Below, one piece after another: positions 6,881 to 14,251 of a stretch of DNA of 47,651 bases (within the stretch, counting starts at the first letter, position 1; each line of letters starts with the position of its first letter). Below the pieces are notes generated by a model. The model was given only the letters and a program-made list of their open reading frames with translations. It searched no databases and had not been told where the DNA came from. The stretch comes from a virus. The DNA is taken from IMG/VR virus record IMGVR_UViG_3300030688_001310, positions 1 through 47,651 of that record; one strand, given 5' to 3'. The position numbers and the translations under genes were made by a program.

Positions 6881-7661
6881 TCTTATGTTACGAGCGAAAC
6901 GCACCGTATCGAAGTGGTTGCATGAGCGAGATAAGCGGCGGGCATTGTGGATGTTTGGCGGCATCCAGATTTGCCCATGGTGCAAGCAGTGGGTGCAGTT
7001 GCATGATGGCTGGCATTTCGACAGCAAGACCGATCCTGACATCGACGCCCTTCATTGTGGAAATTGTGGAGGAGTTAGCCGCTGGCGCTTCGAGGTGGGA
7101 ATGATCCCGCTCGACCCAATCGGACTAACGCCACCGCCAGTTGTCTGCATCCAAGCCAAGCCAAGGACACCACCCATGACTAAAACCTACGCCATGTCCC
7201 GCGAAGTGCCCGACGACGCACGGGAGTACCTGACGCCGGGGAAGCCTTATGAGGTGCGCAAAGAACGCGACAAGGGTTTCGATTTCGAATGTGACCTCGG
7301 CGTTAAGCGCTTCGCCGCGTGGGAAGATAGCGGTCACCTCGACGGCGCCGACTGGACCCGCCTGACCGAAGCCGAGGCGCTGGCGATTATGATCGAACAA
7401 GCTGCCGGCGGGACGCAAGTAATCGACGAGTGGGATCGCATGGATGCCGAAGTGCAAGCGCGTCTTGATGCACTAGCCCCCACCATCGCCGTGCCTGCCG
7501 ACCTGTGCGATAATGTCGCCGATGAGGTTGTTAAACAACTCCTGATCTACGACGGACGCAACCCAGACACGTATGACAGTGAGATCATGGTGCGCGTAGA
7601 CGTTGCGCGCGACATTGTTGTCCGTGTTCTTTCTACCCGCATCAAGGAGGCCGGGCTATGA
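6873..7661 (+). CDS. Zinc-ribbon protein, apparently a two-part fusion
   Basis: 262 residues from GTG 6873, placed by the repeated GGGGGAGG site. The first part has a zinc ribbon (CPWCKQW and, about 35 residues later, CGNCGG). The second part begins at an in-frame ATG at 7176 with its own plausible site (AAGGA) and reads MTKTYAMSREVPDDAREYL, then an alpha-helical region. The join RTPPMTK looks like two neighbouring genes that lost the stop between them, so either one fused protein or two products are possible. No enzymatic motif is visible. Its stop overlaps the next gene (ATGA). Confidence 0.55.
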   Translation: MGDLMLRAKRTVSKWLHERDKRRALWMFGGIQICPWCKQWVQLHDGWHFDSKTDPDIDALHCGNCGGVSRWRFEVGMIPLDPIGLTPPPVVCIQAKPRTPPMTKTYAMSREVPDDAREYLTPGKPYEVRKERDKGFDFECDLGVKRFAAWEDSGHLDGADWTRLTEAEALAIMIEQAAGGTQVIDEWDRMDAEVQARLDALAPTIAVPADLCDNVADEVVKQLLIYDGRNPDTYDSEIMVRVDVARDIVVRVLSTRIKEAGL

Positions 7662-7999
7662 CCCAGACCATCACATGCGCCCCCGACCTCTATGACGAGA
7701 TGCGCCAGAAGTTCGGGCAGGGCCGCCAACGCACCTTTGACTTCGCGGCGATCGAGATCCGCACGTCGACGGTCTTCCCGAGCACGCACGAATGTCCGGC
7801 GTGCGCCGGCACGGGCCATGGCAAGTCGTCGACCTACTGCCGCCATTGCCGTGGCGCCGGGAAGATCAAGACGATCGGGATGTGGACTGGATCTGGGCAG
7901 ACGGTCACGATGATTACCGCCCCACTCCCGAAGGCTTTTCAGCCGCGATTTCCGATCGGGATCGTCGCGGCACCTCAAATGTGCAGGGGATTGGTATGA
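7658..7999 (+). CDS. DnaJ-type zinc-finger protein
   Basis: 113 residues, coupled by ATGA on both sides. It has two CxxCxGxG-like repeats (CPACAGTGHGK and CRHCRGAGKI), half of the four repeats in DnaJ, so it can bind one zinc ion. There is no J domain. Such short zinc proteins in phages may aid protein folding or DNA binding, but function is not established. Confidence 0.65.
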   Translation: MTQTITCAPDLYDEMRQKFGQGRQRTFDFAAIEIRTSTVFPSTHECPACAGTGHGKSSTYCRHCRGAGKIKTIGMWTGSGQTVTMITAPLPKAFQPRFPIGIVAAPQMCRGLV

Positions 8000-8301
8000 G
8001 CAATTTCGACGTTCTGTTGATCGGCGGCCCGGATGACGGGAAGCGCATCAGCGTGGCTGATGGCACGACCTTTCTCGACGTGTTTGTGCAGCGTTCAGTG
8101 CTCGCGTCAATGAACGCTTTCAATCCCGACAGCACATCGGCGACAGCCACTTCCACCTATGGCATCAGCATGCGTTACCTGGTGCGCCGACTGACCAATA
8201 AGGTCGCAGTCGGCCATCCGGAAGACTACGGCCCGGATGGTTGGGAGCGCACGGTGTTTGAGTTGGTCCGCGGATATGGCGGCTGGGGTGGTCAACCATG
8301 A
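7996..8301 (+). CDS. Hypothetical protein, 101 aa
   Basis: Start ATG 7996 overlaps the previous stop (ATGA), and its own stop overlaps the next start. The N-terminus MSNFDVLLIGGPDDGKRISV has a Gly-rich turn that recalls, but does not match, a P-loop. A similar opening occurs in many phage hypothetical proteins. The C-terminus ends RGYGGWGGQP. No function assigned. Confidence 0.6.
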   Translation: MSNFDVLLIGGPDDGKRISVADGTTFLDVFVQRSVLASMNAFNPDSTSATATSTYGISMRYLVRRLTNKVAVGHPEDYGPDGWERTVFELVRGYGGWGGQP

Positions 8302-8684
8302 GCGACGGCTTCCGGGTCATCACCTCCCTCGAGGACGAGATGAACGACGTCGTGCGGGTCGCGTTCCCCGATGGCATGCGTGCAGCATTTGCTGGGCGAG
8401 AGGTTCGCCGCCGGGGACTCGCGCGATTGCTCGACGAGATCGGTCATAGTCAGTCAGGCGTTCGGGTCAACGTGTGGCAAGGTGGCCGCGTTGTGGGCAC
8501 TGTCCCTGCTACCTTTCATCCCCACTTCTTGACCTCGGTCACCTGGCTGTACTCACTCCGTCATGGAGACTTCCGTCCTGCGGCGAATGGCGGATGGATT
8601 GCCAGCGAGATGCTTGGGCCAGGCGATCTGTGCGCCATTTGGGAGTTCGAGACGGTGCTGCCCGAATGGAGAAATCTGCCATGA
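8298..8684 (+). CDS. Hypothetical protein, 128 aa
   Basis: Last gene of the overlapping run begun at 5552; its start uses an ATGA overlap. It is a soluble protein with a basic helix (AGREVRRRGLARLLDEIG) and a beta-rich second half. No family recognised. It converges with the minus-strand acetyltransferase gene, 29 bases away. Confidence 0.6.
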   Translation: MSDGFRVITSLEDEMNDVVRVAFPDGMRAAFAGREVRRRGLARLLDEIGHSQSGVRVNVWQGGRVVGTVPATFHPHFLTSVTWLYSLRHGDFRPAANGGWIASEMLGPGDLCAIWEFETVLPEWRNLP

Positions 8685-8708
8685 ACCGGGGCACGATTTC
8701 CGCGTTAA

Positions 8709-8723
8709 GGTAGCTAGGCTACC
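8709..8723. terminator. Short hairpin between convergent genes
   Basis: GGTAGC/GCTACC with a TAG loop. It spans the end of the minus-strand acetyltransferase gene, whose stop codon lies in it. There is no T-run, so terminator function is only possible. Confidence 0.3.
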
Positions 8724-9271
8724 ACGCTGGCCTTATTGGGAATCTCGACCACTGCGGCATCCAAATTTCGGACGATCCTTGCTGGAACGCCTGCCACCAG
8801 CACGTTCGCTGGAACGTCGCGGTTGACGAGCGCGCCCGCTGCCACGACGGCGCCTTTCCCAATCGTAACACCCGGCAGGATGGTCGCGCAGGCCCCAATC
8901 CATGCGCCGTCCCGAACTTTGATCGGTGCTGGTTTGGCGGCCCCACACCGCTTGTGCATCGACCCGATCTCGTGACCGGTCGTTACGAATCGCACATGAT
9001 TGCCAACGGAGATATTTGCCCCGATCGTCACAGGCGCCGACAAGTCGAAATAGACGCCGCGATTGATGAAGGTGTTTTTGCCGATCGAGAGCCCGCGCCC
9101 GTTGCAAAAGCCACCCCCGTTGGCAGTGACCTTTGGACCGATCCGATTGCCGAGCAGCCGCCAGAGTTGTGGCCGCAGGCGCGTGCTGATGGGATCATCT
9201 GGCAGGATGTTGGCCAGATTGTTCACGGCTAGCGTCAGAGCGCTCCGCCAGATTCGGTAAATGGTTCGCAT
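8714..9271 (-). CDS. Hexapeptide-repeat O-acetyltransferase
   Basis: 185 residues from ATG 9271. The left-handed beta-helix hexapeptide repeat is evident ([40 protein letters not shown]), along with the T-G-H-E motif carrying the likely catalytic His. This is the maltose/NodL/WbbJ-type family that moves acetyl groups from acetyl-CoA to sugars. Next to tail-spike-like genes it probably modifies the host surface polysaccharide and so blocks superinfection by related phages (lysogenic conversion); this role is inferred from context. It is separated from the upstream gene by a hairpin at 9295-9326. Confidence 0.8.
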   Translation of the reverse strand: MRTIYRIWRSALTLAVNNLANILPDDPISTRLRPQLWRLLGNRIGPKVTANGGGFCNGRGLSIGKNTFINRGVYFDLSAPVTIGANISVGNHVRFVTTGHEIGSMHKRCGAAKPAPIKVRDGAWIGACATILPGVTIGKGAVVAAGALVNRDVPANVLVAGVPARIVRNLDAAVVEIPNKASVVA

Positions 9272-9294
9272 GGGCAAAGTGTACAGAAGTTGAT

Positions 9295-9326
9295 GGCAAT
9301 CAATATCTGTATTGATACTGATTGCC
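9295..9326. promoter_or_regulatory. Inverted repeat upstream of the acetyltransferase
   Basis: GGCAATCA/TGATTGCC arms enclose a second dyad (CAATA-tctg-TATTG). It could be an attenuating terminator after the tail-spike gene or a regulatory site for the acetyltransferase. Confidence 0.4.
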
Positions 9327-9338
9327 GTCAGACTGGAT

Positions 9339-11153
9339 TTACTTGGCCGCGCAAAGGAAATTCAGAACATCCCCTGAGTTCCAAGCGGCAGGCGATCCGG
9401 ATGCATTGTACGCCGACACCGTGATCGAGGTTGTGGTCTTTCCCGTCACTTTGGTCCAGATCGGTAGCGTCGGTGAGGTGTAGTCGTTGATATGGCAGTT
9501 CCAGCCATTCGTGGAGGTGGCTCCCATATTGATCGTGCCACTGGTCGCCGTCCCACCGGTCCCCACATTGACATCAAATGCCAGTCCGCTGGACCCGACT
9601 GCGATCGATGGAGTCGTGCCAAAGCCCGAGTTGATGGATGGTGCCCCGGAAGAGATGAGCAGTCGGCCATTGCTGGCATAAAGGTTGGTCAATTCCACCG
9701 TGCTAGGCGTCGTGCCGCCGATCGCGGGCGGCGCGGCGAGGTAGGTTGAGAGCCCGGTCCCCGACACCGTGCCCGAGACAGCGAGTCCCCCTGTCAAGGT
9801 CGTGAGGCCGTTGGTGTTGCAAGCCTTGGTTGATACGAGCGCATAGCAGCCTTGAAAAATACCCGCCGGCACGTTCCATGTGATGTTGACGGTCGACAGG
9901 TTCACGGTGCCCACCATTTCCTGCCACTTGGCGGTGTCGGCAGCCGACAGGAAGGTGATCGCATTACCTTCAGACGCGATGCTGATGTTGAAATTCGTGG
10001 CGTGATGAACAGCAGTCACATTCGGCGACAGCTTAAAGATTGCATCAGTCTTGCGGCTCGTACCTTCGATGTAAGTCAAGCCGAAAATATTCACCTGCGA
10101 CGATGCCGGCGCATCGATATAGAAGGCATCGGCAAGCTGCGAATTTCCTTCCATATGAATGTCGGCATATAATTCTTCGGTGGGCACACTGGTCGACGGA
10201 GAGAAGATAGTAAATCCGTAGCCGTATGGTGCGCTCAACCACGATCCGATAAATCTGGCGCGAAGAGTCGCCTGTTCCCACACGGCAGACTGTCCCGCAG
10301 CGCCGGGATACATGACAAGCGAGCCGCCGATGAATGTGTTTTCGTCGAAGCTGCTGCAGGCGCCAACACTGAGCGTTTCAGTCACGAATGCACTCGTCGC
10401 CCCCCAGTAGTTGCAACCATCAAGAATGACATCATGCGCGGTGGAACTTGTGCTGTAGTTAAAAAGGACCGGGTGATAGAACGTATCCGTTTCGGATGCC
10501 AAATTGTATAGCGGGGCTTGGGAAAAATACCCTTGAATATTTAGATCTTTGAACTCGAATTGATCGGCCACGGCTGCGGAAATGCGTCCGAGCTGCACCC
10601 CCGTTGCGGGCATCGTCGTCGACGAAGATTGGAGAATATGAAGTCCATCAACATTAAATCGAACTGACCCAAGGAAATCGACGCAGGTTCGCCCACCATA
10701 CTGGCAGTCGATGACAGCCCCATCGAACACAACTTTTGCCGAGAAAGACTGAACATTGGTAAAGTTTAGGCCACTCGTGATTTTGTATCGCCCCTTGGGC
10801 ACAAGTAAAGTGACCGGAACGTATGGTTGGAGATACCCACCCGGTACAATCTGAGTGGCTTTCCATGCCGAAATGCAGGCATTCAAGGCGGCAGTATCAT
10901 CGGCGGTATCATCGCCGATCGCGCCAAAGTCCTTGCAATTGATTCTGTCGGCAAACCGATCGGAGAGGGTCCGGGCGAGGGTAGATCCCGTGGCCGTGGG
11001 TGTTTGGGCCGCAGTGGCAGCGGTTTGGGCAGCCGTTGCAGTCGTTTGCGCTGACGCAGCAAGGCCTTGCGCGACCAGATCAGTCCCCGCAAACGCGACT
11101 GCTGAATGCCCGAGAGCGATTGCTGCGAGAATAGTTGCCCGAATAGTTTTCAT
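9339..11153 (-). CDS. Tail-spike-like beta-helix protein with signal peptide
   Basis: 604 residues from ATG 11153, directly after the stop of the upstream gene. The N-terminus is a clear Sec signal peptide ([15 protein letters not shown], cleavage near AVAFA-GTD). An Ala/Thr-rich coiled segment follows, then the pectate-lyase-3 type start [20 protein letters not shown], which begins a right-handed beta-helix as in phage tail spikes and polysaccharide depolymerases. The C-terminus is beta-rich with Gly/Thr repeats. A signal peptide is odd for a virion spike and suggests export by the lysogen. The gene is richer in A+T than its neighbours, which is consistent with transfer. Confidence 0.75.
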   Translation of the reverse strand: MKTIRATILAAIALGHSAVAFAGTDLVAQGLAASAQTTATAAQTAATAAQTPTATGSTLARTLSDRFADRINCKDFGAIGDDTADDTAALNACISAWKATQIVPGGYLQPYVPVTLLVPKGRYKITSGLNFTNVQSFSAKVVFDGAVIDCQYGGRTCVDFLGSVRFNVDGLHILQSSSTTMPATGVQLGRISAAVADQFEFKDLNIQGYFSQAPLYNLASETDTFYHPVLFNYSTSSTAHDVILDGCNYWGATSAFVTETLSVGACSSFDENTFIGGSLVMYPGAAGQSAVWEQATLRARFIGSWLSAPYGYGFTIFSPSTSVPTEELYADIHMEGNSQLADAFYIDAPASSQVNIFGLTYIEGTSRKTDAIFKLSPNVTAVHHATNFNISIASEGNAITFLSAADTAKWQEMVGTVNLSTVNITWNVPAGIFQGCYALVSTKACNTNGLTTLTGGLAVSGTVSGTGLSTYLAAPPAIGGTTPSTVELTNLYASNGRLLISSGAPSINSGFGTTPSIAVGSSGLAFDVNVGTGGTATSGTINMGATSTNGWNCHINDYTSPTLPIWTKVTGKTTTSITVSAYNASGSPAAWNSGDVLNFLCAAK

Positions 11154-11154
11154 G

Positions 11155-11793
11155 TCAGTTGCTCCCGGAAACATAGCAGGACCCGCCCGTGAGCGTGAAC
11201 TTTGCATAACCACCACCCGGTTCCGTGTAGGTGCCAACCGCGTTGATAGTTTGGGTCGCCGATACGCCGGAAACATTGTTGAGCACTACGGTCTGCGGAT
11301 AGAAATTGGTTCCATCCGGGCTGATTGATGCAGATCCCGCCGATGGCGCGGCGTAGCATTTCAAAGTGATCACGCTGTAATTGCGCATGTCGACAGTGGT
11401 TCCGGATGCGTACTGTGAAAGCGGCCCGGTGGTGACAACTGTCGCCTGGGAGGTGGCAATGGGTGCAATGCCTGCGCTGACGGCGCCGGTGGTGCCGTAG
11501 GCGGATCGCACCCAAATATGGGCGCCTTGGCCAGTGAAAGGTTGGTTCGACGGAAGAAGCACGACACCGCCGCCGCCGGGTGGCGTTGCACTCGCGGAAA
11601 AGGCGACAAATGCGGTGGCAGACGACTTGTCTTGGACATAGACCGGCGTGTTGGCCAGCGATGGGTAGAGGACTGTGATGTCGGTCCAGGCCGAGGTGAT
11701 GGGGATGTCGGCCCCCACGTCCTGTGCAAATGCCGGGGGTGCGCAAAAGGCCACAAGTGCCAATGCGGAGAGCAAGGGTCGGATAGGTCGCAT
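11155..11793 (-). CDS. Secreted adhesin/tail-associated protein
   Basis: The ATG at 11793 is preferred over 11802 because GGAG lies 9 bases upstream of it. A signal peptide is clear: MRPIRPLLSALALVAFCAPP, then AFA before QDVGAD. The mature part is beta-rich with Ser, Thr and Gly and resembles small virion or surface decoration domains (TVDMRNYSVITLKCYA). It is the first gene of the minus-strand conversion cassette; both it and the spike behind it carry signal peptides. Two 19-bp palindromes lie upstream (11838-11900), so the cassette probably shares control with the divergent HTH gene. Confidence 0.6.
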   Translation of the reverse strand: MRPIRPLLSALALVAFCAPPAFAQDVGADIPITSAWTDITVLYPSLANTPVYVQDKSSATAFVAFSASATPPGGGGVVLLPSNQPFTGQGAHIWVRSAYGTTGAVSAGIAPIATSQATVVTTGPLSQYASGTTVDMRNYSVITLKCYAAPSAGSASISPDGTNFYPQTVVLNNVSGVSATQTINAVGTYTEPGGGYAKFTLTGGSCYVSGSN

Positions 11794-11837
11794 GGGTTCC
11801 ATCTCCAGGAAACAGGGGCGGAAATTCCGATTCCATT

Positions 11838-11856
11838 ACACACGTTAATGGTGATT
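11838..11856. promoter_or_regulatory. 19-bp palindromic element, copy 5 (degenerate)
   Basis: ACACACGTTAATGGTGATT, lying 44 bp upstream of the secreted-protein start. Its left arm deviates from the consensus. Confidence 0.5.
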
Positions 11857-11881
11857 TGCAACGAAACGGCTGATTGACATA

Positions 11882-11900
11882 AGTCACGTTTTACGTGATT
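11882..11900. promoter_or_regulatory. 19-bp palindromic element, copy 6
   Basis: AGTCACGTTTTACGTGATT. With copy 5 it forms a tandem pair in the divergent intergenic region, as expected for a bidirectional operator. Confidence 0.8.
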
Positions 11901-11937
11901 AATTTGCCATCACGCGAATCGCTCATCGGAGTTGCGG

Positions 11938-12120
11938 ATGCCACGTATTTCTGACCCGCATCCCGTGGATGCGAGGAAAAGCGATCTCGCTCAACTGGTT
12001 TCAGACGGCTTTTCTATCTCTGGGGCGGCCCAATGGCTCGGCCTCACGTCGCGCCGCGGATATCAGCTTTGGCAGTTGATTGTGGATGATCTGGCCAAGG
12101 ACGGCGGAAAGCCGTTTTGA
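11938..12120 (+). CDS. 60-aa helix-turn-helix protein
   Basis: ATG 11938 has GGAG six bases upstream. The product contains a homeodomain-like helix-turn-helix (LVSDGFSISGAAQWLGL followed by a second helix LWQLIVDDLAKD). It sits immediately downstream of the paired palindromes and is transcribed away from the conversion cassette, a typical position for an autoregulated phage regulator. It is my leading candidate, without proof, for the protein that recognises the repeated palindrome. Confidence 0.6.
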   Translation: MPRISDPHPVDARKSDLAQLVSDGFSISGAAQWLGLTSRRGYQLWQLIVDDLAKDGGKPF

Positions 12121-12124
12121 CGCA

Positions 12125-12143
12125 TATCACTAAAAGGGTGATA
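12125..12143. promoter_or_regulatory. 19-bp palindromic element, copy 7
   Basis: TATCACTAAAAGGGTGATA. Perfect arms; the outer base pair differs from other copies on both sides (TAT/ATA). It ends two bases before ATG 12146 and contains that gene's AAGG ribosome-binding site. Confidence 0.85.
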
Positions 12144-12145
12144 AA

Positions 12146-12436
12146 ATGGACAATTTAGCCAAAGGGCCCGAGATTTTCGGCCTTGCCCAAGTCGAGGCGG
12201 CGATCGTCGGCATAGTGGCGAAGCATGCGGAATTCGCCGGGAAGGGGGCAAAGTCCGTCGACCTGGATGACGATCTGTTCTCGGACCTCGCGCTGCACGA
12301 TTTCGGCATCTACTCGGTCGAACTCGATATCGAAGACAAGTTCGGCGTGACTCTCCGCGCCGTCGATATCGAGACATCGCGCACCCCGCGAGATCTGGTC
12401 AACGCAACAATGAAGGTGCTCAACCATGGAGCGTAA
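12146..12436 (+). CDS. Acyl-carrier-protein-like protein lacking the carrier serine
   Basis: 96 residues with an ACP-like layout: DDDLFSDLALHDFG, then YSVELDIEDKFGV aligning with the VEL-x3-E-x-x-FG helix of ACP, and a late DLVN helix. Aligning VEL places Gly where ACP has the phosphopantetheine Ser of DSL. If the alignment is right, it keeps the four-helix fold but cannot carry an acyl group in the normal way; a nearby Ser in IYS is one position off in the wrong direction. Its ribosome-binding site lies inside palindrome copy 7. Its end overlaps the next gene. Confidence 0.55.
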   Translation: MDNLAKGPEIFGLAQVEAAIVGIVAKHAEFAGKGAKSVDLDDDLFSDLALHDFGIYSVELDIEDKFGVTLRAVDIETSRTPRDLVNATMKVLNHGA

Positions 12437-12620
12437 CCCGGACGCCGTCTGCGCGACGTGCGCGTATAAATTCGCCGATTCCAACGGGTTTCTGCGATGC
12501 CGTTTTGATCCGCCGACGGTGGTGCCGCAGACTGGCGGCAACGCCATCAGTCCAATCGTCAGGCCCACCGATTGGTGCGGCCGACATCATGAATTCGCGT
12601 CGAAAGGGAAGAAGCGCTGA
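12426..12620 (+). CDS. Small zinc-finger-like protein, 64 aa
   Basis: Overlaps the preceding gene by 11 bases. The product has CATC, a lone Cys in LRCRF and a C-terminal WCGRHHE, giving four Cys and two His that could bind zinc. Similar short proteins occur in alphaproteobacterial phages. Its stop overlaps the next start (TGATG). Function unknown. Confidence 0.6.
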   Translation: MERNPDAVCATCAYKFADSNGFLRCRFDPPTVVPQTGGNAISPIVRPTDWCGRHHEFASKGKKR

Positions 12621-12805
12621 TGGCCGACTGTCCGAACTCGATCTTCACGCATGAGGATCGCGCCATGCTGCAAGGGCTGCGCAACTGCAGCAATGACCTG
12701 CATCTGGCCATTTTGCGCACCAATCGGACGCATGGTCCGCTCACCCCGGCGCAGATCTGCCGGGCGCAGGATGTGCTCTCCTATCACGCTCCCCGCCAGC
12801 GCTGA
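12620..12805 (+). CDS. Hypothetical protein, 61 aa
   Basis: Coupled by TGATG to the zinc-finger-like gene. The product is helical and contains MLQGLRNCSNDLHLAIL and LTPAQICRAQDVL. No family recognised; helical packing suggests a protein-protein interaction role at most. Confidence 0.5.
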   Translation: MADCPNSIFTHEDRAMLQGLRNCSNDLHLAILRTNRTHGPLTPAQICRAQDVLSYHAPRQR

Positions 12806-12832
12806 GCGCCAGGCAGTTCTAGGAGACGATTC

Positions 12833-13243
12833 ATGACAGCCAAGACGCAGATCGGTGGAACGCATTATCTTGGAATGGCGATCCAACCGCGCGTGTTCGC
12901 GATGTCGAACCATTGGGATGCTGATGCCTTTTCGGTCCTCAAGTACCTTTCGCGCTATATGCGGAAGGACGGTTTGAAGGATCTTGAGAAGGCGCGGCAT
13001 TTCGCGACGATGCGCGGGGAGTTTGGACCGCCGCCCAACACGTTTCCGCCGGCGATCCGCATGGCCGATTATATCGAGCAGAACGAATTTTCGAGCGACT
13101 CGCTGCTGAAATACGCGCTGCGGGGGCTCTGGGATACCGTTTACACGCGCGACGGCTCGCGCCTCTACACCCCGCACGTTCTTGCCAAAATCGACGAGTT
13201 GACCGAACGCGAGTTGATCGAACGCGAGAACATTATCCTTTAA
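12833..13243 (+). CDS. DUF3310-like protein
   Basis: 136 residues with a good AGGAG site. The motif GGTHYLGMAIQP, followed by FAMSNHWDADAFSVLKYLSR and YMRKDGLKDLEKARHF, is the DUF3310 signature common in phages, where it is sometimes annotated as a nucleotide kinase without biochemical proof. The C-terminal third is longer than the usual domain and of unknown role. The gene ends 9 bases before palindrome copy 8. Confidence 0.75.
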   Translation: MTAKTQIGGTHYLGMAIQPRVFAMSNHWDADAFSVLKYLSRYMRKDGLKDLEKARHFATMRGEFGPPPNTFPPAIRMADYIEQNEFSSDSLLKYALRGLWDTVYTRDGSRLYTPHVLAKIDELTERELIERENIIL

Positions 13244-13252
13244 CTCCTGTCT

Positions 13253-13271
13253 AATCACCTATAACGTGATT
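13253..13271. promoter_or_regulatory. 19-bp palindromic element, copy 8
   Basis: AATCACCTATAACGTGATT, perfect six-base arms, 28 bases upstream of the GapR-like gene start. Confidence 0.85.
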
Positions 13272-13299
13272 CGACTCGAAAAAATAGGTACTTAACACA

Positions 13300-13572
13300 A
13301 TGGCAAAAGGTGACGAATCTGGCAGCATTGGTGACAATAGCGAGGCTGGTGACGAGCGCCTTCGCCTACTGATCGAGCGTATTGAGCGCTTGGAAGAGGA
13401 AAAGACGGGCATCAACGACGATATCAAGGATGTCTACGGCGAGGCCAAAGCGGTCGGCTATCACACTAAGCAGATACGCCAGATCATCCGGCTCAGGAGG
13501 ATGAAGCCCGACGATCGCCGCGAAGAGAACGAAATTCTCGAACTCTATAAGACTGCTCTAGGGATGTTCTGA
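13300..13572 (+). CDS. GapR/DUF2312-family nucleoid protein
   Basis: 90 residues. The core RIERLEEEKTGINDDIKDVY, then EAKAVGYHTKQIRQIIRLRR and a final ELYKTALGM match DUF2312, whose best-known member is Caulobacter GapR, a tetrameric protein that wraps overtwisted AT-rich DNA and stimulates gyrase and topoisomerase IV. Length is close to the host protein. A phage copy could support its own replication and transcription or displace host GapR. Palindrome copy 8 lies upstream, and the stop overlaps the next ATG (TGATG), so it heads a four-gene operon ending with a DNA methyltransferase. Confidence 0.85.
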   Translation: MAKGDESGSIGDNSEAGDERLRLLIERIERLEEEKTGINDDIKDVYGEAKAVGYHTKQIRQIIRLRRMKPDDRREENEILELYKTALGMF

Positions 13573-13964
13573 TGAGCCTGATGTGGGCCCCAGATTCGCG
13601 GATTGAGGCTGCTCGCAAGACCCCAGGATGGGTGCAGTTCCACGCCGAATGTGGAAAGGCCAATTTCTACATCGACGAGATCACCAAGAGCGGCCGAGGA
13701 TATCGGGCGACCGCCTTCTCGCTGAAGGATCGCTTCAGCGCCCCATATATCCCGATCCCTCGGGAGACGGGCTTTGGGCGCGACCCGATCGCAGCATGCA
13801 AGGATGCCTATCGACGCAGCGCGGATGCCGGGGTGATTGCAGACACGCATTTGGAGGCGTTGTTCGTCGACGACAGGATTCCGTCTGCTATGGGGAATTC
13901 ACTTTCCTACACGGAACGTAATGGGAACATACACCTCACGCAAGAGGATGAAGACCTCATATGA
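13572..13964 (+). CDS. Hypothetical protein with DEDLI tail
   Basis: 130 residues, coupled by TGATG to the GapR-like gene. The sequence has a central RATAFSLKDRFSAPYIPI segment and a helical AACKDAYRRSADAG. It ends QEDEDLI, a C-terminal peptide shared with several unrelated proteins of this phage. The stop overlaps the next start (ATGA). No family recognised. Confidence 0.6.
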   Translation: MSLMWAPDSRIEAARKTPGWVQFHAECGKANFYIDEITKSGRGYRATAFSLKDRFSAPYIPIPRETGFGRDPIAACKDAYRRSADAGVIADTHLEALFVDDRIPSAMGNSLSYTERNGNIHLTQEDEDLI

Positions 13965-14251
13965 CGACTGCATTAGAGGACATGCTGCGTGCAACATTAT
14001 TGCGCGATGGCGCAATTCAGATGAATTGCTGCGATGGCAAGTGGTGCGCGGTGATCACCTATCGCAACGGCCGCGCAACCAATCATTGCATGGGGGCAGA
14101 CCAGTGGCTCGATGACCCGGTCGATGCCTTGCGCGCGGTTCTCATCAATGAGGAACGCGAGTCCCGAGACATCGTGCGGCGTTACGCGGCAGCGACCAAG
14201 ATAGGCGCGCCCGCGCCGTCCCTGACGGCAGATGACGAGGATTTGATCTGA
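13961..14251 (+). CDS. Hypothetical protein with DEDLI tail, 96 aa
   Basis: Starts by ATGA overlap and ends ADDEDLI, with its TGA overlapping the ATG of the methyltransferase (TGATG). The middle contains DGKWCAVITYRNGRATNHC, a beta hairpin with several Cys. It may be an accessory to the methyltransferase, judged only from coupling. Function unknown. Confidence 0.6.
   Translation: MTTALEDMLRATLLRDGAIQMNCCDGKWCAVITYRNGRATNHCMGADQWLDDPVDALRAVLINEERESRDIVRRYAAATKIGAPAPSLTADDEDLI

Noticed and set aside
8682-8714. Ten-codon frame after the gene ending at 8684
   Set aside because: Has an ATGA overlap but is too short to support as a gene.
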